This document shows positions 45,322-53,607 of a stretch of 64,000 bases of DNA, piece after piece. The stretch covers positions 62,001 through 126,000 of the forward strand of contig NZ_BLBC01000014.1 in NCBI RefSeq assembly GCF_009684755.1, written 5' to 3'. This DNA comes from Capnocytophaga felis (lineage in GTDB: Bacteria > Bacteroidota > Bacteroidia > Flavobacteriales > Flavobacteriaceae). The notes beneath the pieces were generated by a model. It saw only the letters and a list, made by a program, of their open reading frames with translations. It ran no database searches and was not told the DNA's origin. The stretch's first letter is position 1; each line of letters opens with the position of its first letter. Both the position numbers and the translations under genes were made by a program.

Positions 45322-47003
45322 TAGTTTTGAAATTTTCTTAACTCCTTGAGTTGTTCTTGGTCAAATCCGTATATATCATTTTTGATAATCAATTCTCCTT
45401 TTTCATCTACCCAAGCTGTAATATAAAGCATATTTACTAAGAATTTAGTATTCAGCGTAATACGTCTTTGATTTCTTCCCGAATTCATAGCCTCTACTAC
45501 TTTTTCTCTTGTCCAATCATCTTGATTTTTCAAAAGAAGATATGCCAATTCTGCAGGCTCTTCCACGCGTATGCATCCGTGACTCAAAGCCCGATTTTCT
45601 CTGGCAAATAATTTTGGAGAAGGTGTATCGTGAAGGTAGATGCTCATATCATTTGTTAAAATGAATTTTACCAAACCTAAAGAATTTCGAGCAGAAGGAG
45701 CTTCCACAAATCTGAATTTCCGTTTGTTAATATCAGGGCTTTCCCAGTTAACGGTTTTAGGATCTACTTTTTTTCCGTTTTCGTAAAGTGTATATCCTCG
45801 TTTTTGATATTTTTCAGGGTCGGACTGTGATACTATTTGAGGAATCATTTCCTTTTTTATAATACTCTGAGGGACAGTCCAAGTGGGACGAAATTCAACA
45901 TATTTTAACGTATCTACAAATACAGGTGTGGCTGTATATTCTTTTCCAACAATTACATTCATTTGATGAATCATAGAATCTTTGTGATATATAAACATTT
46001 TAAATTCAGGAATATTCACTACGATATAATTATCTCCTAAATCATTGTTTAACAACCGAATACGCTCCATATTGAGTTCAAGTAAATCACGTTTCTGTGA
46101 AATGGTCATATTCAAATAGTAAAGTGTTGATTTTCCTGGAATTCCATCAGGTTTAATGCCTTTATCTTCCTGAAATTTCATCAATGCTTTAAGCAATGTG
46201 CTGTCTACCTTATCCATTGAACTTTCAGGAATTGCTTCATAGCCTTTTTGTTTTAAATTATATCGTAAATTCTCCACCGATTTATCTCTGTAGCCTACGG
46301 AAAATTCTTTGGGTTTAAGGATTACAACTTCTGTTATTGAATCTTCTTCTGTGTTTTTCAAGATTTTATATTTCTCGCTCATTCGTTTGTAAAGAGAATG
46401 TTGAGGATGAAGAGCTTCAACAATTTCCGATAATTTCTCATTATCTTTTACCTTTAACAAGATTTCCAAATCGTCTCTGTTCTTTTTTGAGCGTCTCCAC
46501 ACGTGCTTTCCGTGAGCTAATTTTGTAATTCGTCCACGCCCTAAATGACTGGTTAATAGCAGAAAAGAAGATGTAATTTCCTTATCCAACTTTTCAATTT
46601 CTGAAAGAGTAGGGGAGGAAGCGTATAGACTATCAACGGATTGTAACAAGAATTTATGATTATACGTTTCAGGATTTAACCCATAATTTTCGGAATTCTC
46701 CAAAATTTTCATATATTCATAAAACAATTTTCCAGGCTTAGTTTCATAAAGCCAACGAGTTTGAAATCCGTTTTGTGTGTAGAAATTTTTAGTGTCAGAA
46801 ATTACAGACTTTCGTAGTACACTGTCCTTTATAAATATTTGATTAAAAGACCTTTGTGTAGTATCAGATAAAGAAATTGTTTTGGAATTCTCATAAGTTT
46901 CTCGCTGTTTAATTTCCTCAACGAGTTCTTTTGGAGTTTGCTGATTTTTACAACTTTGTAAAATTATAAATATCCCTAAAAGGATAAGAAAATGTTTTTT
47001 CAT
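45321..47003 (-). CDS. L,D-transpeptidase, YcbB-type
   Basis: 560 aa from the ATG at 47003 (MKKHFLILL); the upstream 12-codon extension is unlikely because it precedes the signal peptide. A lipobox LQSC at Cys17 suggests a periplasm-facing lipoprotein. Order: scaffold region (residues about 60-250), peptidoglycan-binding motif KFQEDKGIKPDGIPGKSTL, then the YkuD catalytic domain ending RALSHGCIRVEEPAELAYLLL with the active Cys. It makes 3-3 cross-links in peptidoglycan. A lyase-like gene lies 46 bp upstream. Confidence 0.92.
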   Translation of the reverse strand: MKKHFLILLGIFIILQSCKNQQTPKELVEEIKQRETYENSKTISLSDTTQRSFNQIFIKDSVLRKSVISDTKNFYTQNGFQTRWLYETKPGKLFYEYMKILENSENYGLNPETYNHKFLLQSVDSLYASSPTLSEIEKLDKEITSSFLLLTSHLGRGRITKLAHGKHVWRRSKKNRDDLEILLKVKDNEKLSEIVEALHPQHSLYKRMSEKYKILKNTEEDSITEVVILKPKEFSVGYRDKSVENLRYNLKQKGYEAIPESSMDKVDSTLLKALMKFQEDKGIKPDGIPGKSTLYYLNMTISQKRDLLELNMERIRLLNNDLGDNYIVVNIPEFKMFIYHKDSMIHQMNVIVGKEYTATPVFVDTLKYVEFRPTWTVPQSIIKKEMIPQIVSQSDPEKYQKRGYTLYENGKKVDPKTVNWESPDINKRKFRFVEAPSARNSLGLVKFILTNDMSIYLHDTPSPKLFARENRALSHGCIRVEEPAELAYLLLKNQDDWTREKVVEAMNSGRNQRRITLNTKFLVNMLYITAWVDEKGELIIKNDIYGFDQEQLKELRKFQN

Positions 47004-47049
47004 TCTATTGAATTGAAAGTTAATAATATAAATATGCAATTTAATTTAT

Positions 47050-48453
47050 TTAAATAATTTCGTTTTCTTTAAAAAACAACAATGTTTTTTCGATATATTG
47101 CTTCAAATCTTGTTTATTTGTGTCAAAATCTAAATATTCAATATATGTTTTTATGATCTCAGAATTGTAATGAATTTTTTTATTGAATATAATCAAAGTT
47201 ACTATCAGTAGTTCAATAGCCAGAATTTGTTCTATATTTCTAATAACTTCATAACATTTTACGGCTGAACTTCCTCCCATTCCTTTAATATTTGTCATTT
47301 TTTCGGTAAAAATAGGACTTTCTACACTTACAGGAACTGATAATCGCTTATTTTCTGCTAAAATTCCTTCAGTTATACGCTGAAGAACAGGAAAATTTAA
47401 AAATATTGAGGAATTTTCATCGTTGTTTTCGGTACTTAAAGTAGAAATTAAGTAAAAAATTCTTCTTTCAGAGATATTTCCCAAGCTCGTCAATGCAATT
47501 GAAAGAAAATCCAAACCAAGTGACAACGGTAAAGTATGCGAATTCCCTCCCAAAATAATTTGTTTCTTTTCTGGGAAAACCAAAAGATTATCAGTTGTTG
47601 AATTGATTTCCGTTTTGATAATTTTTCTCACATATGCAATTGTATCTTTCACAGCTCCGTGTACTTGCGGAATGGCACAAAAAGCCTCAGGGGCGGAAGC
47701 AGCAACAGCTTTATTCAACTCTAATTTATTGTAATCCATAAATTTACGAATGGAATCGGCTGTTTGAATTTGTCCCTTATGCGGACGTACAATTTGTACT
47801 TGTTCTGAAAAAAACAAGCTATTTACACCAAAAACTTGCACCGAAATAGATGAAATAAAATCAGATATTCTGCACAATTTCAATGATTTAATCAAATTAC
47901 AAGCCCCGAAAGCAGTTGTAAGTTGTGTGCCTCCCAACAAAGCTTCTGCTTCTTTATCTCTCAATTCAATGGGTTTCCATCCAAATTTAGATTCCAACTC
48001 ACAGGCAGAAAAAACCTTTCCTTTAATTCGGACTTCTCCTTCTCCTATTAAAGGTAACGACAAGTGAGCCAGAGCAATACGGTCATCCGGAGTGTTTTTA
48101 GAATATACTACAGGCAATATGTTATTATTGAAAAAATCAAGCAAACGCTCCACAATTTCCAAACGTACACCGCTGAATCCGTAACATAATGATTGAATTT
48201 TAAGAAACAACATAAGTTTCACAACCTCGTCAGGAACTGCCTCTCCAACTCCGCTGGCATACGATTTCAGTACAAAATACTGATTATTAGTGTCCTTAAT
48301 TTGAGATTCGTTTGAAATTTCTTCATTCAGAAAAGCATTACATTTTTGTACATTAATTATTGCTTCTTCTGATAACTTCAGTTTGATGTCATTGACTAAT
48401 AAAGACTCAATATGCTCTAAAATCAATACATCATTGGATATATAGTGAATCAT
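47050..48453 (-). CDS. Histidine ammonia-lyase homologue without the MIO and other catalytic motifs
   Basis: 467 aa. Clear homologue of HutH/PAL: ASGVGEAVPDEVVKLMLFLKIQSLCYGFSGVRLEIVERLLDF, HLSLPLIGEGEV, VRPHKGQIQTADSIRKFM, IPQVHGAVKD, IKTEINSTTDN, LDFLSIALTSLGNISERR. But the GSVGASGDLAPL segment that makes the MIO cofactor is replaced by SKNTPDDRIAL (residues about 118-128), the YGxNTGFG tyrosine loop is absent (residues 43-62), RC in SLRCxPQVHG is changed, and QEDHVSMG is lost. It therefore appears catalytically dead or strongly altered. The frame is intact, which argues for a retained non-catalytic role. A -7 box TATATTTG lies at 48484-48477. It may be co-transcribed with the L,D-transpeptidase. 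Confidence 0.8.
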   Translation of the reverse strand: MIHYISNDVLILEHIESLLVNDIKLKLSEEAIINVQKCNAFLNEEISNESQIKDTNNQYFVLKSYASGVGEAVPDEVVKLMLFLKIQSLCYGFSGVRLEIVERLLDFFNNNILPVVYSKNTPDDRIALAHLSLPLIGEGEVRIKGKVFSACELESKFGWKPIELRDKEAEALLGGTQLTTAFGACNLIKSLKLCRISDFISSISVQVFGVNSLFFSEQVQIVRPHKGQIQTADSIRKFMDYNKLELNKAVAASAPEAFCAIPQVHGAVKDTIAYVRKIIKTEINSTTDNLLVFPEKKQIILGGNSHTLPLSLGLDFLSIALTSLGNISERRIFYLISTLSTENNDENSSIFLNFPVLQRITEGILAENKRLSVPVSVESPIFTEKMTNIKGMGGSSAVKCYEVIRNIEQILAIELLIVTLIIFNKKIHYNSEIIKTYIEYLDFDTNKQDLKQYIEKTLLFFKENEII

Positions 48454-48569
48454 ACTTTATTCATTCCTTTCAGGCACAAATATATGATTTTTTTGAATAT
48501 ACGAAAAAATGACCTTCAAATAATAAATGATTTTTCCTAATATTATAAAGAAAAAATCTTAAAAAAGTG

Positions 48570-48577
48570 TAAATTTG
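48570..48577 (+). promoter_or_regulatory. -7 box of the UMF1-type transporter gene
   Basis: TAAATTTG, 35 bp before the chosen ATG at 48613. The alternative start at 48583 would be only 5 bp away from this box, leaving no leader. Confidence 0.6.
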
Positions 48578-48612
48578 CCACCTTGATAATTTTACTAACT
48601 AAAAAGTTGCTT

Positions 48613-49968
48613 ATGGCAAATCAATTTCCGCGAGGGCATAAAAAACTTCTAAAAGCTTGGATATTATATGATTGGGCGAATTCAGTATATAGTTTAACCA
48701 TCGTTTCTGCGGTATTTCCTATTTTTTACGGATTATTGTTCAAAATTGCTAATATAACTCATATTCAGCTATTTGGAATTGATTTTAAAAACACAGCGGT
48801 AATTACGTTTGTTACGTCATTGGCTTTTTTGGTGGTAGTTTTGGTTTCTCCTATTTTAAGCGGAATAGCTGATTATCTGGGAAATAAAAAAACTTTTATG
48901 AAGTTTTTTTGTTACTTGGGAGCAATTTCGTGTATTGGTTTGTATTGGTTTTCATTGGAGAGCATCTATTTCGGACTTACGTGTTATTTTTTAGGAGTTG
49001 TAGGATTTTGGGGAAGTATCGTTTTTTATAATTCCTATTTGCCTGATATTGCCTTGCCGGAACAGTATGATGAAGTAAGTGCTAAAGGATTCATTATGGG
49101 ATATTTAGGATGTACTACATTACTGATTTTCAATTTAGCAATGGTAATGTATCCGTCTTTTTTTGGCATTGGGGGAGATGAAACACAAGCTACCCTTACA
49201 GCAATGAAAATTTCATTTGTAACAGTAGGAGTTTGGTGGATTACTTTCAGTCAGTATTCTTTCAGGTATTTGCCTGATTTTGAGAAAGGAAGAGGAAAAA
49301 TAAACAAAGACATTATTTTCAACGGATACAAAGAACTACGAGGTGTTTGGAGAAAATTGAAAGAATCTAACCGATTGAAAATGTTTCTGTTTGCATTTTT
49401 TGTATATAGTATGGGAGTGCAAACCATTATGTTAGTTGCGACTTATTTTGGTGAACAAGAAATTAAATGGAAAGGAGCCGAAGAACGTACTTTAGGGCTC
49501 ATAATCAGTATTTTAATCATTCAAATTGTAGCGATTTTCGGAGCCAAATTAACGGTTATAGCGGTCAAAAAAATAGGTCAAATCCCTGTACTGATTGCCT
49601 TAAATTGTATTTGGATTATCATTTGTTTGGTGGCTTATTTCATCTATCTCCCGATACATTTTTATGCCACAGCTATGCTCGTGGGAATGGTAATGGGTGG
49701 TATTCAGACACTTTCTCGTTCCACCTACTCAAATTACTTACCCGAAACAAAAGATACAACATCTTTTTTTAGTTTTTTTGACGTAGCTGAAAAAATTGGC
49801 ATTGTTATTGGTATGGGAATATATGGTGCCATCGACCAATTCACTAACAATATGCGAAATTCGGTAGTTTTTTTAGTTCTATTTTTTGGTTTCGGTGTAT
49901 TTTTGTTATTGAAAGTTTTAAAGATGGAAAGAAGAAAAATGAAGTTAGAAAAACTTCAATCTAATTGA
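48613..49968 (+). CDS. MFS transporter, UMF1/Atg22-like
   Basis: 451 aa from ATG 48613 (MANQFPRGHKKLLKAW). Twelve membrane helices; the UMF1 signature WILYDWANSVYSLTIVSAVFPIFY is at the N-terminus, followed by IADYLGNKKTFMKFF and, in the second half, AMLVGMVMGGIQTLSRSTYSNYLP. Proteins of this family are related to the vacuolar amino-acid effluxer Atg22; the bacterial substrate is unknown. The previous in-frame ATG (48583) was rejected because of the -7 box. Confidence 0.88.
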   Translation: MANQFPRGHKKLLKAWILYDWANSVYSLTIVSAVFPIFYGLLFKIANITHIQLFGIDFKNTAVITFVTSLAFLVVVLVSPILSGIADYLGNKKTFMKFFCYLGAISCIGLYWFSLESIYFGLTCYFLGVVGFWGSIVFYNSYLPDIALPEQYDEVSAKGFIMGYLGCTTLLIFNLAMVMYPSFFGIGGDETQATLTAMKISFVTVGVWWITFSQYSFRYLPDFEKGRGKINKDIIFNGYKELRGVWRKLKESNRLKMFLFAFFVYSMGVQTIMLVATYFGEQEIKWKGAEERTLGLIISILIIQIVAIFGAKLTVIAVKKIGQIPVLIALNCIWIIICLVAYFIYLPIHFYATAMLVGMVMGGIQTLSRSTYSNYLPETKDTTSFFSFFDVAEKIGIVIGMGIYGAIDQFTNNMRNSVVFLVLFFGFGVFLLLKVLKMERRKMKLEKLQSN

Positions 49969-50040
49969 GATTAATCTATAAAATTTTATCAAAATTTGAG
50001 AAATCGGATTCATTTTTGATGATTTTTAATTTGATTTATT

Positions 50041-50706
50041 ATGAAAAAACGTATTTTTATTTGTTTGTTTGGATTTGTTGTTGCTTTTGCTCAAGCACAA
50101 ACTTTCGAAACTTCAAAAAAGGAAGTTCCCGTTGTGGTTCCGCTTGAGAATGCCCCTGAGCTTAATTCATCTAACAATTTGTTTTCCTTGCCTTTATCTA
50201 CAAAAAAAGATGAATCGGGTTCTCTGTTGAAAAGACCTGAAAAAGAAATTAATTTCACGAAAAAAAGTGATTTAATCCGAAGAAAAGTGGATTTCAAGCC
50301 AAATTATCTAAATGACTATAAAAGAGAGGAATATGATGCTCCGAAAGGAAATCAATTTTTTGGAGATTTTGTAAGTAACGGAGGATTTGTAAATGTTTAT
50401 TGTAGAGATTTTCAAGCTATTGATGGTGATAGAGTTAGCATTTTGGTTAATGATAAAGTAGAAATTCACGATATTTTCCTATTGGGTGAGTACACTGGTT
50501 TTCAAATCAATTTAAAACCCGGTTTTAACAAAATAGAATTTTTGGCTTTAAATCAAGGAGAATCAGGACCTAATACGGCTGATTTCAGAGTTTTAGACGA
50601 TAGAGGTAAAATCATTGCTCAAAATCAATGGAATTTAGCGACGGGCTCAAAGGCTCAATTCGTTATTATTAAAGAAGTTAAAAATCAGGAAGAAGAAGAA
50701 AAGTAA
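50041..50706 (+). CDS. Secreted protein of a conserved Flavobacteriia family
   Basis: 221 aa with a signal peptide (MKKRIFICLFGFVVAFAQAQ). After a Pro/Lys-rich middle region (residues 25-90) comes a compact beta domain: NQFFGDFVSNGGFVNVYCRD, DGDRVSILVNDKVEIHDIFLLG, INLKPGFNKIEFLALNQGESGPNTADFRV. This C-terminal domain is conserved in flavobacterial secreted proteins of unknown function, and it resembles a carbohydrate- or surface-binding beta sandwich only by pattern. No operon partner is clear. Confidence 0.75.
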   Translation: MKKRIFICLFGFVVAFAQAQTFETSKKEVPVVVPLENAPELNSSNNLFSLPLSTKKDESGSLLKRPEKEINFTKKSDLIRRKVDFKPNYLNDYKREEYDAPKGNQFFGDFVSNGGFVNVYCRDFQAIDGDRVSILVNDKVEIHDIFLLGEYTGFQINLKPGFNKIEFLALNQGESGPNTADFRVLDDRGKIIAQNQWNLATGSKAQFVIIKEVKNQEEEEK

Positions 50707-50746
50707 ATTCGGCTTTTATATTATTCACTAACAGTTAGTTAAACTT

Positions 50747-51184
50747 ATGGAAGCAAAACAAGTTTTAGAAGCCTTTATTAATGAAATGAAAAACTTTGAG
50801 GAATTTTGGGGAGAAAAACTTCAAAATTTTTTAAATGATAGAAGTGAAGAAGGTTTATTACGATTGAAAGAAAAATTGATGGAAGATAATCGCGAAAAAA
50901 GATTGTCTGAAATAATTAATATTCAGGAGAAATTTTTATCAAAAAAAGCTTTATCTTTAAAACAAGATAGACGTACAACACTAACTTATCAAATTCCACC
51001 TGAGTATAATCAAATAATTACATCTGAGCGAAAAATTAATGATAAGAAATATGAAATCAATGTTTTGGATGATGACAACGATAAAAAAACTTATGTTTTG
51101 ATTTTAGAAGATGGCGAGTGGAAAATAGACCAAATGGCATTTATGTATTACGATAAATGGAAAAAATCACGGCAATTGTTTTAA
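50747..51184 (+). CDS. Hypothetical protein, possibly NTF2-like immunity protein
   Basis: 145 aa. A helical N-terminus with aromatic residues (FINEMKNFEEFWGEKLQNF) and a beta-rich C-terminus (KYEINVLDDDNDKKTYVLILEDGEWKIDQMAFMYYDKWK). This order resembles NTF2-fold Rhs immunity proteins, but no toxin gene is next to it and the match is by eye. Treat as hypothetical. Confidence 0.55.
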   Translation: MEAKQVLEAFINEMKNFEEFWGEKLQNFLNDRSEEGLLRLKEKLMEDNREKRLSEIINIQEKFLSKKALSLKQDRRTTLTYQIPPEYNQIITSERKINDKKYEINVLDDDNDKKTYVLILEDGEWKIDQMAFMYYDKWKKSRQLF

Positions 51185-51189
51185 ATTTT

Positions 51190-52209
51190 TCAAAAAATAT
51201 TTACTTCAAATTCTAAATCTATATCAAACTTTTCTTTTACCGTATTTTTTACAAGATGAGCAACTTGAAGAATTTCCGAACCGGAAGCGTTGCCATAATT
51301 TACCAAAACAAGTGCTTGCTTTTCGTGTACGCCTGCATCACCTTTTCGATAGCCTTTTAATCCGCAAGTATCTATAAGCCAACCTGCAGGGATTTTTATA
51401 TGATTGTCGTCAATAGAGTAAAAAGGCATTTGTGGAAATCGTTTTTGTAAAGCTTCAAACTTGATTTTCCCTATTATCGGATTTTTGAAAAAACTTCCGC
51501 TGTTTCCTATTTGTTTTGGGTCGGGAAGTTTGCTTTGTCTGATAAAAATTACAGCTTGTGAAACGTCTGTCGGAGTTGGATTTGTAATTCCTTTTTCTGT
51601 TAGAACTTTCTGAATATCACCATATTTTATGTTAAGAGAGTGATTTCTTTTCGTTAGCTTAAATGTTACAGATGTGATTATGTAATTTCCTTTTTCTTCA
51701 TTTTTAAAAACAGACTCACGATATGCAAACTTACAATCGGCATTAGTAAAAATTCTTTTTTCTTGCGTTTTTATATGAATTGCGTGGCAAATTTCCATAA
51801 TATCCTTAATTTCAACGCCATAAGCTCCTATATTTTGTACAGGAGTAGTTCCTACATTCCCCGGTATAAGTGACAGATTTTCAAGCCCTCCAAAACCTTG
51901 ATTTAGTGTATATAATACAAATTCGTGCCAATTTTCGCCTGCCTGAGCTTTTATCCAAACAAAATCATCGGTTTGTTTTTCTACAGAAATTCCTTTTAAT
52001 TGTATGTAAAAAACAGGATTTTCAACATCTTTAGTCAAAAGCATATTGCTACCGCCTCCCAAAACAAACGGATTTGAAAACTGTTTTAATGCTTCAATCA
52101 ATTCCTGTTCAGTTCGTATTTTAACAAATTCGCTTGATTTAACATCTATATTAAAAGTATTGAATGGTTTTAAGGATATTTTCTTTTCTGAGAATATTTC
52201 TTTTGACAT
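51190..52209 (-). CDS. murB: UDP-N-acetylenolpyruvoylglucosamine reductase
   Basis: 339 aa, the size of type I MurB. The FAD enzyme reduces enolpyruvyl-UDP-GlcNAc to UDP-MurNAc with NADPH. Seen: FNTFNIDVKSSEFVKI, VLGGGSNMLLTKD, LSLIPGNVGTTPVQNIGAYGVEIKD, the active Ser in GNSGSFFKNP, PAGWLIDTCGLKGYRKGDAGVHEKQALVLVN. A -7 box TATATTTG lies at 52261-52254 on the minus strand. Cytoplasmic peptidoglycan synthesis. Confidence 0.97.
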   Translation of the reverse strand: MSKEIFSEKKISLKPFNTFNIDVKSSEFVKIRTEQELIEALKQFSNPFVLGGGSNMLLTKDVENPVFYIQLKGISVEKQTDDFVWIKAQAGENWHEFVLYTLNQGFGGLENLSLIPGNVGTTPVQNIGAYGVEIKDIMEICHAIHIKTQEKRIFTNADCKFAYRESVFKNEEKGNYIITSVTFKLTKRNHSLNIKYGDIQKVLTEKGITNPTPTDVSQAVIFIRQSKLPDPKQIGNSGSFFKNPIIGKIKFEALQKRFPQMPFYSIDDNHIKIPAGWLIDTCGLKGYRKGDAGVHEKQALVLVNYGNASGSEILQVAHLVKNTVKEKFDIDLEFEVNIF

Positions 52210-52253
52210 AATTGTATTTTTAATGCTGTTTTTTCTGTATCATTTCTTTTTTG

Positions 52254-52261
52254 CAAATATA
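52254..52261 (-). promoter_or_regulatory. -7 box of the murB promoter
   Basis: TATATTTG on the minus strand, 44 bp upstream of the murB ATG; no TTG at 19-20 bp. Confidence 0.55.
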
Positions 52262-52404
52262 CAAAATCCACATATATTTTTAATTTTTTAATCAGTGTTT
52301 GGAATAACTTTTTTCCTTTTTGAAAAAGAAAAATTTAAAATGTTAATAATCTGTACAGTTAAGAAAAAAAGTTGATTCATTTCGCTCACGGATATTTCTC
52401 AAAC

Positions 52405-52434
52405 TTGCTACTTCAAAAAAAATTACTACTTTTG
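52405..52434 (+). promoter_or_regulatory. promoter of ybaB (and probably parAB)
   Basis: TTG (52405-52407), 19 bp and TACTTTTG (52427-52434), a textbook Bacteroidota promoter, 25 bp before the ybaB ATG. With the short gaps downstream it may drive ybaB-parA-parB-DUF5683-OstA. Confidence 0.75.
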
Positions 52435-52459
52435 TCCACAAGAAAAATCGTAATAAAAT

Positions 52460-52777
52460 ATGTTTGGAGATCTTATGGGAATGATGGGTAAGTTAAAAGA
52501 AACCCAGCAAAAAATTGAAGAAACGAAACAACGTTTAAATCACGTTTTGATAGATGAAGTTTCACCAAATGGCGGAATTAAAGTTACTGTAACTGCCAAT
52601 AGGGAAATAAAATCAATTGAAATTAACGAAGATTTACTTTCTGATAAGGAAGAATTAGAAGACTATTTGGTACTTACGTTAAATAAAGCAATTGAGAAAG
52701 CTACACAAATCAATGAAAATGAGTTAGCTGCCGTTGCTAAACAAGGAATGCCTAATATCCCGGGTCTTTTCTCATAG
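52460..52777 (+). CDS. YbaB/EbfC nucleoid-associated protein
   Basis: 105 aa, the normal length of YbaB/EbfC, a small dimeric DNA-binding protein. Helical N-terminus ([20 protein letters not shown]), then the beta hairpin [23 protein letters not shown], and a C-terminal helix with NIPGLF. It is the first gene of a plus-strand run that continues with parA (53 bp gap). Confidence 0.9.
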   Translation: MFGDLMGMMGKLKETQQKIEETKQRLNHVLIDEVSPNGGIKVTVTANREIKSIEINEDLLSDKEELEDYLVLTLNKAIEKATQINENELAAVAKQGMPNIPGLFS

Positions 52778-52830
52778 GCACTTCAACTTTCATATAAACA
52801 TTACTTTCAAGATAATTAAAATTTAAGATT

Positions 52831-53598
52831 ATGGGCAAAATAATTGCTGTTGCAAATCAAAAAGGGGGAGTGGGAAAAACCACAACTTCAGTAAATCTGG
52901 CAGCTTCTTTAGGTGTACTTGAGAAAAAAGTATTGCTTATTGATGCTGATCCTCAAGCAAATGCCACTTCAGGATTGGGAATTGATATTGATTCCATTGA
53001 GCACGGAACTTACGAGCTTTTGGAACATACTGTGGAGGCAAAGGATATGATTATTCATACAGAATCGCCAAATTTAGATTTAATTGCAGCACATATTGAC
53101 TTAGTAGCTATTGAAATTGAGTTAGTTGATAAAGAACAACGCGAATTTATGCTCAAAAAAGCCTTAGAGCCCATCAAAGACCAATATGATTTTATCTTGA
53201 TTGATTGTGCTCCTTCATTAGGTTTAATTACATTAAATGCACTGACAGCTGCAAACTCTGTTATTATCCCTATTCAGTGTGAGTATTTTGCTCTGGAAGG
53301 TCTTGGAAAGCTTTTGAATACCATCAAACAAGTTCAAAAAGTATTTAACCCGAATCTGGACATTGAAGGGCTTCTTTTAACGATGTATGATGCTCGTTTA
53401 CGTCTTTCAAATCAAGTAGTTGAAGAAGTTCAGAAACATTTCAGCGATATGGTTTTCAAAACAATTATCCAACGAAATGTACGCTTGAGCGAAGCTCCGA
53501 GCTTTGGTGAAACAATCATCAATTATGATGCAACCAGCAAGGGTGCTACCAACCATATTAATCTGGCACAGGAAATTATTGACAAAAATAAAGTTTAA
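52831..53598 (+). CDS. parA: Chromosome-partitioning ATPase ParA/Soj
   Basis: 255 aa. Deviant Walker A KGGVGKTTTSVNLA (residues 11-24) with the signature Lys, IDADPQANATSGLG and DFILIDCAPSLGLITLNAL (Walker B), then PIQCEYFALEGL. ParA binds DNA non-specifically in the ATP state and moves ParB-parS complexes. parB follows 9 bp later. Length without an N-terminal HTH is that of chromosomal ParA. Confidence 0.96.
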   Translation: MGKIIAVANQKGGVGKTTTSVNLAASLGVLEKKVLLIDADPQANATSGLGIDIDSIEHGTYELLEHTVEAKDMIIHTESPNLDLIAAHIDLVAIEIELVDKEQREFMLKKALEPIKDQYDFILIDCAPSLGLITLNALTAANSVIIPIQCEYFALEGLGKLLNTIKQVQKVFNPNLDIEGLLLTMYDARLRLSNQVVEEVQKHFSDMVFKTIIQRNVRLSEAPSFGETIINYDATSKGATNHINLAQEIIDKNKV

Positions 53599-53607
53599 AT
53601 CATATAA

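Noticed and set aside
50747-51184. polymorphic-toxin immunity locus
   Set aside because: NTF2-like resemblance is by eye only and no toxin, Rhs or T6SS gene is adjacent, so I keep it as hypothetical.
52210-52459. replication origin near parAB/murB
   Set aside because: No DnaA-box cluster and no dnaA or dnaN gene; parAB alone does not define oriC in Bacteroidota.
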